Of a DNA stretch of 64,000 nucleotides, positions 57,384-64,000 are shown piece after piece. The translations under genes and the position numbers were made by a program. The notes beneath the pieces were generated by a model. That model saw only the letters and a list, made by a program, of their open reading frames with translations. It was not told where the DNA came from and searched no databases. The stretch lies in NCBI GenBank assembly GCA_002342295.1, contig DDPR01000010.1:76239-140238 (forward strand), given 5' to 3'. Positions within the stretch are counted from its first letter, which is position 1; every line of letters begins with the position of its first letter. This DNA is from Burkholderiales bacterium UBA2463. Its GTDB lineage: Bacteria; Pseudomonadota; Gammaproteobacteria; Burkholderiales; Burkholderiaceae_A.

Positions 57384-58357
57384 CCCACTTCCTGCTACGC
57401 CGAATCGGCTACGGATTGCTCGTGCTCATCGGTATCAATCTCGTCACCTTCTTGCTCTTCTTCAAGGTGAATTCTCCCGACGATATGGCCCGCATCCAAT
57501 TGGGTGGAAAGCGCATCACGCCCGAGGCCATTGAGAAGTGGAAGGCCGAGCGCGGCTACGATCGGCCGCTGTTTTGGAACGATCAGGCAAAGGGTTCGGC
57601 ACAGCTCACCGACACCCTTTTCGTCGATCACTCTCTGCGCATGTTTGCCCTCGATTTTGGTCGCTCAGACAGCGGGCGAGATATCTCTTCTGACATTCGA
57701 ACCCGCGCTGGGCCCAGCCTTGCGCTGGCACTACCCACCTTCGTCGTGGGCCTGGGCATCTCCATTACGCTGGCGCTCGGACTGACCTTTTTTCGAGGCA
57801 CGCAACTGGACCTCTGGGGGAGCATGGCCTGTGTGGTGCTGATGTCCATCTCTGCCCTGTTCTTTATTGTGGTCGGACAGTTCGCGCTCTCTCGCGTTCT
57901 GCAGGTCTTGCCCATCTCAGGCTTTGAATCGGAGGACGGTGCCTGGCGCTTCCTCATCATGCCCATCGCAGTGAGCCTCATTGCCCGACTTGGTGGCGAG
58001 ACTCGTTTTAACCGAACACTGTTCCTGGAGGAGATTGGCAAAGACTATGTGCGAACTGCACGTGCCAAAGGCCTCTCGGATGTTCGCGTGCTCTTTGGGC
58101 ACGTACTGCGCAATGCGCTCATCCCCATCATCACGTCCTCCGTTGCGGTCATTCCCTTGCTCTTCATGGGCAGCCTCATTGTCGAATCGTTCTTCGCCAT
58201 ACCCGGCCTTGGCAGTTACCTCATTGATGCAATAGCCGCACAGGACTTTGCCATCGTTCGCTCCATGGTCTTCATCGGCTCCGCCCTCTATATCCTCGGC
58301 CTCATCCTCACCGAGATCTGCTACGCGCTAGCCGACCCTCGTATTCGCCTGATCTAG
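57380..58357 (+). CDS. Oligopeptide-type ABC permease, DppB/YejB family
   Basis: Inner-membrane subunit, 325 residues. It starts with GTG at 57380 (GTGA overlap with the binding-protein stop), supported by GGAGG at 57366-57370 region. After the first helix (RRIGYGLLVLIGINLVTFLLFF) there is a periplasmic loop of about 90 residues, then the permease core with the EAA motif GKDYVRTARAKGLSDVRVLFGHVLRNALIP and ESFFAIPGLGSYLIDAI. Substrate is probably a peptide or peptide-like compound. Confidence 0.88.
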   Translation: MTHFLLRRIGYGLLVLIGINLVTFLLFFKVNSPDDMARIQLGGKRITPEAIEKWKAERGYDRPLFWNDQAKGSAQLTDTLFVDHSLRMFALDFGRSDSGRDISSDIRTRAGPSLALALPTFVVGLGISITLALGLTFFRGTQLDLWGSMACVVLMSISALFFIVVGQFALSRVLQVLPISGFESEDGAWRFLIMPIAVSLIARLGGETRFNRTLFLEEIGKDYVRTARAKGLSDVRVLFGHVLRNALIPIITSSVAVIPLLFMGSLIVESFFAIPGLGSYLIDAIAAQDFAIVRSMVFIGSALYILGLILTEICYALADPRIRLI

Positions 58358-58359
58358 CC

Positions 58360-59766
58360 ATGCGACTCACGCTTCTCACCACCGATGTCTTCATGCTGGG
58401 TTTGCTCGTGGCAGGGGCCATCTACGCAGCGCTGGCTTATCAATCCGCGCCCTTGCGTGCCACGTGGCGATTGGTCTTTCAACGACCAGCGGGACTCGCC
58501 AGCGCCATCATCTTGAGTCTCTTTGTCGGCATCGCCCTCGTAGACTCGGTGCATATTCGCCTTGCCATTCAAACGCCCGAGGGCCAGCCCCAGCGGTATG
58601 CCGAGCCAATGAGCTTGCTGGACTTTGCGCTCAAGCCTCTCGTGGAGGCCCGCGAGCGCAGCTACTCCGCACCACTGGCCATCCGGGGGTTCCGAAAGGA
58701 GTCCTTCGAGAGGAACGGCCATCCAGTGCGAGACTTTCCGCCCCTCAAATTCGGCGGCAGGCACCTGCCCCACGAGGACGCGCACGTAGAGGATGTCAGG
58801 GCCAAGAGCCTGTCAGCCCTGGCTCAGGGTCTTGCGGCTGTCTTGGTCATGCTCGTTGTTAGCCTGAGCCTCGCCACGTGGCAGTCTGGCCGCTCTCCGA
58901 GAGACGTCATAACAACCTTTCTGTTGGGCCGAACCCAGTGGCCATGGAGGACGGCCTTCATCACCGTCTCCTGCGTCATTCTCGTGAGTTTTTTTGTTGC
59001 CTGTCTCTCGCGCGGCTATCACGTCTTTGGAACAGACCAGACGGGCGTGTCCATTCTGGTCATCGCGCTCAAAAGCATTCGAACCGCGCTGGTCATTGGC
59101 AGCCTCACCACACTCGTCGTGCTTCCGATTGGGGTGTTTCTTGGCGTGATGGCCGGCGCTCTTCGTGGGTGGGTTGATGAGGTCATCCAGTACGTCTACA
59201 CCCTGCTTGCCTCCATTCCGGATGTCTTGCTCATTGCGGCCTCCGTTCTCCTGCTTCAGGCATTTATTGATGCGAACCCCCAGCTCTTTCAGACTGCACT
59301 CGAACGATCAGATGCGCGCCTTCTTTTTCTCTGCATCATTCTTGGCGTCACCTCCTTCACAGGTCTTTGTCGTCTGGTAAGGGGTGAGGCCATGAAACTG
59401 CGTGAGCTTGAGTATGTGCAGGCGGCTCGATCCGCCGGCGTCTCGACCGCGCGCATCCTCTTTCACCACATCACGCCCAACCTCATGCACATCGTGCTTA
59501 TCAGCGTGGTGATGCAGTTCTCGGGGTTCATTCTTGCGGAGGCGGTGCTCTCCTATGTCGGAATCGGCGTCGATCCCAAGACCGCGAGCTTTGGCATTCT
59601 TATTAATTCAGCGCGGTCCGAGCTGGCCGCGAGTCCCGTGGTCTGGTGGACACTCACCACCGCGTTTGTCTTTATGTTGGCGCTGGTGCTCTCGGCCAAT
59701 CTGCTGGCCGACGCTATACGAGATGCATTCGATCCCCGAACGCGATTGAGGTCGTCAGCAGAATGA
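58360..59766 (+). CDS. Oligopeptide-type ABC permease, DppC/YejE family, long N-terminal region
   Basis: Second permease subunit; 468 residues against about 300-340 for DppC/YejE. The permease core is in the C-terminal half, with REYVQAARSAGVSTARILFHHITPN-like EAA loop (reads LREL before EYVQAARSAG) and EAVLSYVGIGVDP. The first 160 residues hold two helices around a hydrophilic stretch (about 70-145), which is not part of the usual permease. It starts 2 bases after the previous gene and overlaps the ATPase by 4 bases (ATGA). Confidence 0.85.
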   Translation: MRLTLLTTDVFMLGLLVAGAIYAALAYQSAPLRATWRLVFQRPAGLASAIILSLFVGIALVDSVHIRLAIQTPEGQPQRYAEPMSLLDFALKPLVEARERSYSAPLAIRGFRKESFERNGHPVRDFPPLKFGGRHLPHEDAHVEDVRAKSLSALAQGLAAVLVMLVVSLSLATWQSGRSPRDVITTFLLGRTQWPWRTAFITVSCVILVSFFVACLSRGYHVFGTDQTGVSILVIALKSIRTALVIGSLTTLVVLPIGVFLGVMAGALRGWVDEVIQYVYTLLASIPDVLLIAASVLLLQAFIDANPQLFQTALERSDARLLFLCIILGVTSFTGLCRLVRGEAMKLRELEYVQAARSAGVSTARILFHHITPNLMHIVLISVVMQFSGFILAEAVLSYVGIGVDPKTASFGILINSARSELAASPVVWWTLTTAFVFMLALVLSANLLADAIRDAFDPRTRLRSSAE

Positions 59767-61349
59767 GCCGCGCACCGGCACCCATCTCGGTAAAGAACCT
59801 CACCCTCGACCTCGCCACAGAGGCCGGGGCGTTCCGTGCGCTCCATGACGTGTCGTTCTCAATTGCACCTGCACAAACACTTGCGCTCATTGGTCCATCA
59901 GGCTGCGGGAAATCGATGACAGCGCTGGCTCTTATGCGGCTTCTTCCAGACAACGCTCGGGTTCGGGACGGGCAGGTCCTGCTGGGCAATGAAGATCTGT
60001 TTGCCCTCTCCGAGCGCGAGATGCAGAGCATTCGGGGCCGACGTCTCTCCATCATCTTTCAGGAACCCGCCACGAGCCTCAATCCCGTCATGCGCATTGG
60101 TGACCAGATCATCGAGGCCATTCAGAGACACCGCCCCACGAGCGAGGCGTCGGCACAGGCTCTGGCCATCGATTGGCTCGAGCGCGTCGGACTCCAGGAA
60201 CCCAAGCGTCGCGTCAGGAGCTTTCCCTTTGAACTCTCTGGGGGCCAACTTCAGCGCGTCATGATCGCGATGGCGCTGTGCACGGAGCCAGACCTTCTCA
60301 TCGCTGATGAGCCGACCACCGCCCTGGATGTCACGTTGGCTCGACAGATCCTGACCCTTCTGGGCGAGCTCCAACGAGAGAAGGGGCTCTCCATGCTCCT
60401 CATCTCCCACGACCTGGGGGTCGTCAAGGACCTTGCCCACGAAGTGGCACTCATGTCGGGCGGCAAGATCACCGATCAGGATCGCTCAGCCGCATTCTTT
60501 GCCCGTCATGCATCGATGGGTGTGCCAGCCCTCGCCCCCCGCGCCGACCAATCCCTCAGACCCCTCGCGCTCGACGTTCAGGATCTCCGGGTCGCCTACA
60601 CATCGGGTGGAGGGCTCTTTCGAGAAAGGCAGCGCTTTGAGGCGGTTCGTGGAGTGAGCCTCTCCCTCCCTCCCGGTCAGACCCTCGCGCTGGTGGGCGA
60701 GTCAGGCTCTGGCAAGACCACGGTGGCAAAGGCCATCCTCGGACTTCTCGATGAGCGCGCGCAGGTGCGGGGCGAGGTTCTCTTATCCGGACTTCCGGCA
60801 CTTCAGCAGCGAGGCCAGTCACTCAGGGCGCTGCGCCGTCACATCCAAATCGTCTTTCAGAACCCGTTCGCTTCGCTCAACCCTCGACACCGGGTGAGCG
60901 AGATGCTCGAAGAAGGCATGAGAAGGCTCCGGCCCGAGTGGGGCCGGGATGTTCGCCGCAAGCGGCTCCTTACCCTCATGGATCAGGTCCGCCTGCCTGT
61001 CGATGCGCTCGAGCGCTTTCCTCATGAATTCTCGGGAGGTCAGCGTCAACGCATTGCGATTGCGCGCGCACTTGCGGTAGGTCCGCGAGTCATCGTGTGT
61101 GACGAACCGACATCAGCCCTTGACGCGGACGTGCAGGCACAGATCCTCACCCTCCTGCACGGCTTGCAGCTCGAGGAGGGTCTGAGTTACCTGCTCATCA
61201 CCCACAACATGGCGGTTGTCCGATCCATCAGTCACCTGGTGGCCGTGATGTGTCAGGGCGAGGTCGTAGAGTCCGGTCCAACGGCCTCCGTTTTTGAAAA
61301 CCCACGTCACAGCTACACCAGAACCCTTCTTGCGGCCATGCCACAATAG
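59763..61349 (+). CDS. Oligopeptide-type ABC transporter, fused double ATPase (YejF/DppDF type)
   Basis: A 528-residue protein with two complete ATP-binding domains in tandem, as in YejF and GsiA. The first has Walker A GPSGCGKSMTALAL and LSGGQLQRVMIAMAL; the second GESGSGKTTVAKAIL and FSGGQRQRIAIARAL with VIVCDEPTSALDA. Start ATG at 59763 overlaps the permease stop by 4 bases. It completes a four-gene importer that resembles yejABEF in layout. Confidence 0.92.
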   Translation: MSRAPAPISVKNLTLDLATEAGAFRALHDVSFSIAPAQTLALIGPSGCGKSMTALALMRLLPDNARVRDGQVLLGNEDLFALSEREMQSIRGRRLSIIFQEPATSLNPVMRIGDQIIEAIQRHRPTSEASAQALAIDWLERVGLQEPKRRVRSFPFELSGGQLQRVMIAMALCTEPDLLIADEPTTALDVTLARQILTLLGELQREKGLSMLLISHDLGVVKDLAHEVALMSGGKITDQDRSAAFFARHASMGVPALAPRADQSLRPLALDVQDLRVAYTSGGGLFRERQRFEAVRGVSLSLPPGQTLALVGESGSGKTTVAKAILGLLDERAQVRGEVLLSGLPALQQRGQSLRALRRHIQIVFQNPFASLNPRHRVSEMLEEGMRRLRPEWGRDVRRKRLLTLMDQVRLPVDALERFPHEFSGGQRQRIAIARALAVGPRVIVCDEPTSALDADVQAQILTLLHGLQLEEGLSYLLITHNMAVVRSISHLVAVMCQGEVVESGPTASVFENPRHSYTRTLLAAMPQ

Positions 61350-61352
61350 GAC

Positions 61353-62183
61353 ATGCGCTTTTCCCTACGGTGCCAGCAGGCGTGGGCCATGTCCTCGAGT
61401 CTGCTCTGCGTGGGCCTCGACCCTGAACCAGAGCGCCTTCCCGCCGAACTCTCACAACAACCGCACCTTGAGGCCGTTGAAGCGTTTTGCCGTGGCATCG
61501 TGGAGGCGACCGCACCATCGTGTTGCGCCTTCAAGCCTCAGATTGCCCACTTCGCTGCCCTCGGGGCCGAGCCCGTGCTCGAGCGCCTCTCGGCCTGGGT
61601 GAAATCGAAGTATCCCCACCACCTCTGGATTCTCGATGCCAAGCGAGGAGACATTGGCTCCACCGCATCTCGGTATGCGCAGGAAGCCTTCGATCGATAC
61701 GGAGCCGACGCAGTCACCTTGAATCCCTACCTTGGCTCAGACAGCATTGCTCCGTTTCTGGAGCGCCGTGACAAAGGCGCCTTCATCCTGTGCAGGACCT
61801 CAAACCCTGGAGCCAGCGAATTACAAAACCTTGCACTCGCCTCGGGCGAGACGCTCTATGAGCACGTTGCTCGACTGGCCCATGAGCGCTGGAACGCCCA
61901 CGACCAGATTGGCCTCGTCGTCGGTGCCACGGCACCCGATGAACTCGAGCGCGTTCGCGAAATTGCACCCGCCCTCCCGCTGTTGGTTCCCGGCATTGGA
62001 ACGCAAGGCGGCGACGTGAAAGCAGTCGTGAGTCGCGCCGCCACCACGGCCGGTGGTCTCTTTATCAATGCCTCACGCGCCATCCTCTATGCCCACGCCC
62101 AGCAAGGCGTCCATTCCCACTGGCAAGAGGCGTCTGCAGCGGCTGCAAGCGCCCTCAACAGCCAAATCCAACACGCCCGATAA
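61353..62183 (+). CDS. pyrF: Orotidine 5'-phosphate decarboxylase PyrF
   Basis: Last step of UMP synthesis. The 276 residues are the longer type 2 form (subfamily 2) with LCVGLDPEPERLP near the N-terminus and the catalytic ILDAKRGDIGSTASRYA, plus VTLNPYLGSDSI and LLVPGIGTQGGD for phosphate binding. It lies 3 bases after the ATPase gene and 5 before the ABC-2 permease, so it may be transcribed with the importer despite the unrelated role. Confidence 0.95.
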   Translation: MRFSLRCQQAWAMSSSLLCVGLDPEPERLPAELSQQPHLEAVEAFCRGIVEATAPSCCAFKPQIAHFAALGAEPVLERLSAWVKSKYPHHLWILDAKRGDIGSTASRYAQEAFDRYGADAVTLNPYLGSDSIAPFLERRDKGAFILCRTSNPGASELQNLALASGETLYEHVARLAHERWNAHDQIGLVVGATAPDELERVREIAPALPLLVPGIGTQGGDVKAVVSRAATTAGGLFINASRAILYAHAQQGVHSHWQEASAAAASALNSQIQHAR

Positions 62184-62188
62184 CCCTT

Positions 62189-62995
62189 ATGAGCACATCC
62201 GTCAGCCCCCGTATTCCCCAAGCCGCAAGCCCAATCCACTCAGCCGCCTTTGCATTACTCGCCAAAGAGGTCAGGCGGTTTGTGAAGGTGTCGGTGCAAA
62301 CCATCCTTGCACCCGTCATCTCTTCACTGCTTTTTTTGGTGGTCTTTGCCTATCTGCTTGAGGGACGTCTGGAGCCCCTTCCGGGTGTGAGCTACGCTTC
62401 CTTTCTTGTTCCCGGCCTCGTCATGATGACGCTTCAGCAGAATGCGTTTGCCAATTCGAGCTCAAGCCTCACCCAAAGCAAGATCACGGGCAACATCGTG
62501 TTTCTCATGCTCTCGCCCATGAAGCCATGGGAGTGGCTTGTTGGATACGTGGGCGGTGCAACCGCAAGGGGGCTTGCCTGCGGACTGGTTGTCTGGATCG
62601 CAAGCCTGCCGCTCATTCCGCTCGGCTCGCTACACAGCCCCCTGCTCGTCTTTGTCTTCGCGGTCTGCGCCTGTGTTGTAATGGGATCACTCGGACTCAT
62701 CGCTGCGCTTTATGCTGAACGCTGGGATCACGTTGCCGCCTTTCAAAACTTTCTCATCAACCCCCTGACCTTCTTAGCGGGAGTCTTCTACTCGGTCCAC
62801 TCTCTCCCACCCGCTTTTCAGTTCGCCAGTCACCTCAATCCATTCTTTTATCTGATTGATGGGTTTCGCTACGGTGTGTTTGGCCAGGGAGATGTCACGC
62901 CCTGGATCAGCCTTAGTGCCAGCCTTATCTTCTCTATGGGCCTGCTTGCGCTCTGCCACCGGCTGGTTGCATCGGGCTGGCGGGTCCGTCACTAA
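62189..62995 (+). CDS. ABC-2 type transporter permease (YadH-like)
   Basis: Six-helix inner-membrane protein of 268 residues. Typical ABC-2 features are ISSLLFLVVFAYLLEGRL, YASFLVPGLVMMTLQQNAF and the C-terminal FLINPLTFLAGVFYSVHSLP with NPFFYLIDGFRYG. This family normally works with a separate ATPase gene, usually just upstream; here pyrF is upstream and a DMT transporter downstream, so the ATPase must be elsewhere. Substrate unknown; YadGH-like and NodJ-like exporters move lipids or glycans. Confidence 0.88.
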   Translation: MSTSVSPRIPQAASPIHSAAFALLAKEVRRFVKVSVQTILAPVISSLLFLVVFAYLLEGRLEPLPGVSYASFLVPGLVMMTLQQNAFANSSSSLTQSKITGNIVFLMLSPMKPWEWLVGYVGGATARGLACGLVVWIASLPLIPLGSLHSPLLVFVFAVCACVVMGSLGLIAALYAERWDHVAAFQNFLINPLTFLAGVFYSVHSLPPAFQFASHLNPFFYLIDGFRYGVFGQGDVTPWISLSASLIFSMGLLALCHRLVASGWRVRH

Positions 62996-63001
62996 GAGCC
63001 A

Positions 63002-63871
63002 ATGCCGCTCAGGCACATCGCCCTCGCCATCATCGTGATGGCGCTGTGGGGGACGAATTTTGTTGCAGCTCGCATCGGGCTCGACGTGGTCGCACCCACC
63101 CTGCTTGCGTCGCTGCGATTTCTTTTGGCTGGCCTGCCGCTCATGATGCTTCTACCCAGGCCCCGTGTGCACTGGGCGCTCCTCACGGCCTACGCATTCA
63201 CGGCCTTCGCGCTTCAGTTCACCCTCGTGTTTGGCGCCCTCTACTTCGGAATGCCCGCCGGGCTCGCTTCGCTGGTCATGCAGTGCCAGGTCTTTTTCAC
63301 CACTTTCCTTGCTGTGATATTCCTCGCCGAGAGGCCCAATCTCTATCAGGTGCTCGGGGCTACAGTCGGCGGGGTGGGAATCGCCGTCGTCGGGCTTGGC
63401 ATGCAACAACACGCGCCTCTACTTCCTTTGCTGCTCACACTTGGAGCCGCACTGTCATGGTCAGCGAGCAACCTCATCGTGCGTCGACTCGAAGCACCCG
63501 ATCCCATTGCCCTGGTGGTCTGGGGTTCCGGCATTGCCAGCCTCTTTCTCGTGCCGCTCTCGCTGTGGTTGGACGGCGTGGCTGCCTGGAGGGACGCGCT
63601 CGAGCACCTGGCTGCGGGCGAGATCAAACTCTGGGGCGCAGTTCTTTACAACGTCATCTGTGCAAGCCTCTTGGGATACGGTGGATGGTCCGCGCTGCTG
63701 CGTCGTCATCCTGCCTCGGTGGTGGCGCCCTTCACGCTCTTGGTGCCCATTTTTGGGCTCAGTTCAGCGGCCCTCCTACTCGGGGAGACGGTCGCCCACC
63801 TCACGTGGGCCGGGGCCGCCCTCGTTTTTGTCGGCCTGATGGTGACCCAAATTCGAAGAGCACAGGACTAG
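63002..63871 (+). CDS. EamA/DMT family transporter
   Basis: Ten-helix drug/metabolite transporter of 289 residues with two EamA repeats: LAIIVMALWGTNFVAARIGL at the start, FFTTFLAVIFLAERPNLYQVLGA at the end of the first, and FTLLVPIFGLSSAALLLGETV with GAALVFVGLMVTQIRR at the end of the second. YdcZ/EamA relatives often export amino acids or their derivatives. It starts 6 bases after the ABC-2 permease gene. Confidence 0.9.
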   Translation: MPLRHIALAIIVMALWGTNFVAARIGLDVVAPTLLASLRFLLAGLPLMMLLPRPRVHWALLTAYAFTAFALQFTLVFGALYFGMPAGLASLVMQCQVFFTTFLAVIFLAERPNLYQVLGATVGGVGIAVVGLGMQQHAPLLPLLLTLGAALSWSASNLIVRRLEAPDPIALVVWGSGIASLFLVPLSLWLDGVAAWRDALEHLAAGEIKLWGAVLYNVICASLLGYGGWSALLRRHPASVVAPFTLLVPIFGLSSAALLLGETVAHLTWAGAALVFVGLMVTQIRRAQD

Positions 63872-63943
63872 GGACTCTGTTATCATCCCCCTCCAGTTGC
63901 TGCCTTGGAATTCTTTCTAGCATGTTTGTCGAGGCGGCCTCTT

Positions 63944-64000
63944 GGCGAATTAGCTCAGTCGGTTAGAGCGACGGAATCATAATCCGCAGGTCCGGGGTTC
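63944..64000 (+). tRNA. tRNA-Met (CAT), elongator type, cut by window end
   Basis: Acceptor 5' strand GGCGAAT, TA, D arm GCTC-AGTCGGTTA-GAGC, anticodon arm ACGGA-ATCATAA-TCCGC with anticodon CAT at 63978-63980, variable loop AGGTC and the start of the T arm. The GGAATCATAATCC arm matches betaproteobacterial elongator tRNA-Met; a lysidine tRNA-Ile(CAT) cannot be fully excluded without the 3' half. The outer anticodon-stem pair is A-C. Confidence 0.88.

Noticed and set aside
63944..64000. Possible damaged tRNA because of the A-C pair closing the anticodon stem and A at position 32.
   Set aside because: The GGAATCATAATCC arm is usual for betaproteobacterial tRNA-Met; one outer mismatch is tolerated and the gene is simply cut by the window.

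Overview
The window is a GC-rich, very tightly packed stretch of a betaproteobacterial chromosome, most likely Burkholderiales. The assignment rests on gene content and order: acnD-prpF, grpE-dnaK-dnaJ, hemH, hrcA, nadK-recN, the fur/bamE-dapB divergon, LivHMGF, and tkt-gap-pgk-pyk-fba followed by purC/purE/purK. The elongator-type tRNA-Met start at the right edge also fits. No taxon was confirmed by a search. No insertion sequence, prophage, CRISPR array or rRNA is visible. No gene-free stretch exceeds about 170 bases. Many neighbours overlap by 1-15 bases and convergent pairs run into each other, which suggests a streamlined genome.

Layout. 1-3.5 kb: end of the 2-methylcitrate (propionate) cycle, acnD (cut by the window edge) and prpF. 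3.5-7.2 kb (minus): grpE-dnaK-dnaJ with sigma-32-type promoters. 7.4-14 kb: a glycosyltransferase, hemH, the heat-shock repressor hrcA, nadK, recN and dapB. 14-20 kb: bamE/fur, dsbD, a ZapB-like coiled coil with zapA, a TauE/SafE exporter, an atypical crotonase-fold protein, and lgt. 20-26 kb: ilvD, a small cytochrome c, and a four-gene branched-chain amino-acid ABC transporter (permeases and ATPases, no binding protein) ending in an SDR protein.

26.8-31.8 kb (minus): DUF2237 protein, metallo-beta-lactamase-fold hydrolase, ferredoxin-NADP reductase, exported rhodanese, selD and a SenB-like selenosugar synthase. SelD-SenB is two thirds of the known selenoneine cassette; SenA is not present here. 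31.9-45.4 kb: pdxH, then a minus-strand run of eleven genes: tkt, gap, pgk, pyk, fba, a purC-purE gene fusion, purK, sua5/tsaC, an orphan LivH/LivM-type permease pair, and a HIT-GNAT fusion protein. 45.5-51 kb: rsmE, maeB, a lytic transglycosylase, dacB and a TraR/DksA-type zinc-finger protein. 51-53.2 kb: groES-groEL behind a perfect CIRCE operator inside a promoter, with a clear terminator. 53.3-64 kb: an ABC exporter, a four-gene oligopeptide-type ABC importer with an unusual doubly anchored binding protein, pyrF, an orphan ABC-2 permease, an EamA transporter and the start of a tRNA-Met gene.

How it fits together. The window holds both chaperone systems and the repressor HrcA. groESL carries the HrcA operator, whereas grpE-dnaK-dnaJ carries only sigma-32-like promoters, so heat-shock control looks split. 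Glycolytic C3/C6 interconversion and two steps of purine synthesis sit in one apparent transcription unit. The most unusual features are the PurC-PurE fusion, the SelD-SenB pair without SenA, the HIT-GNAT fusion, the Liv-type permease pair inside the purine run, and the C-terminally anchored peptide-binding protein.
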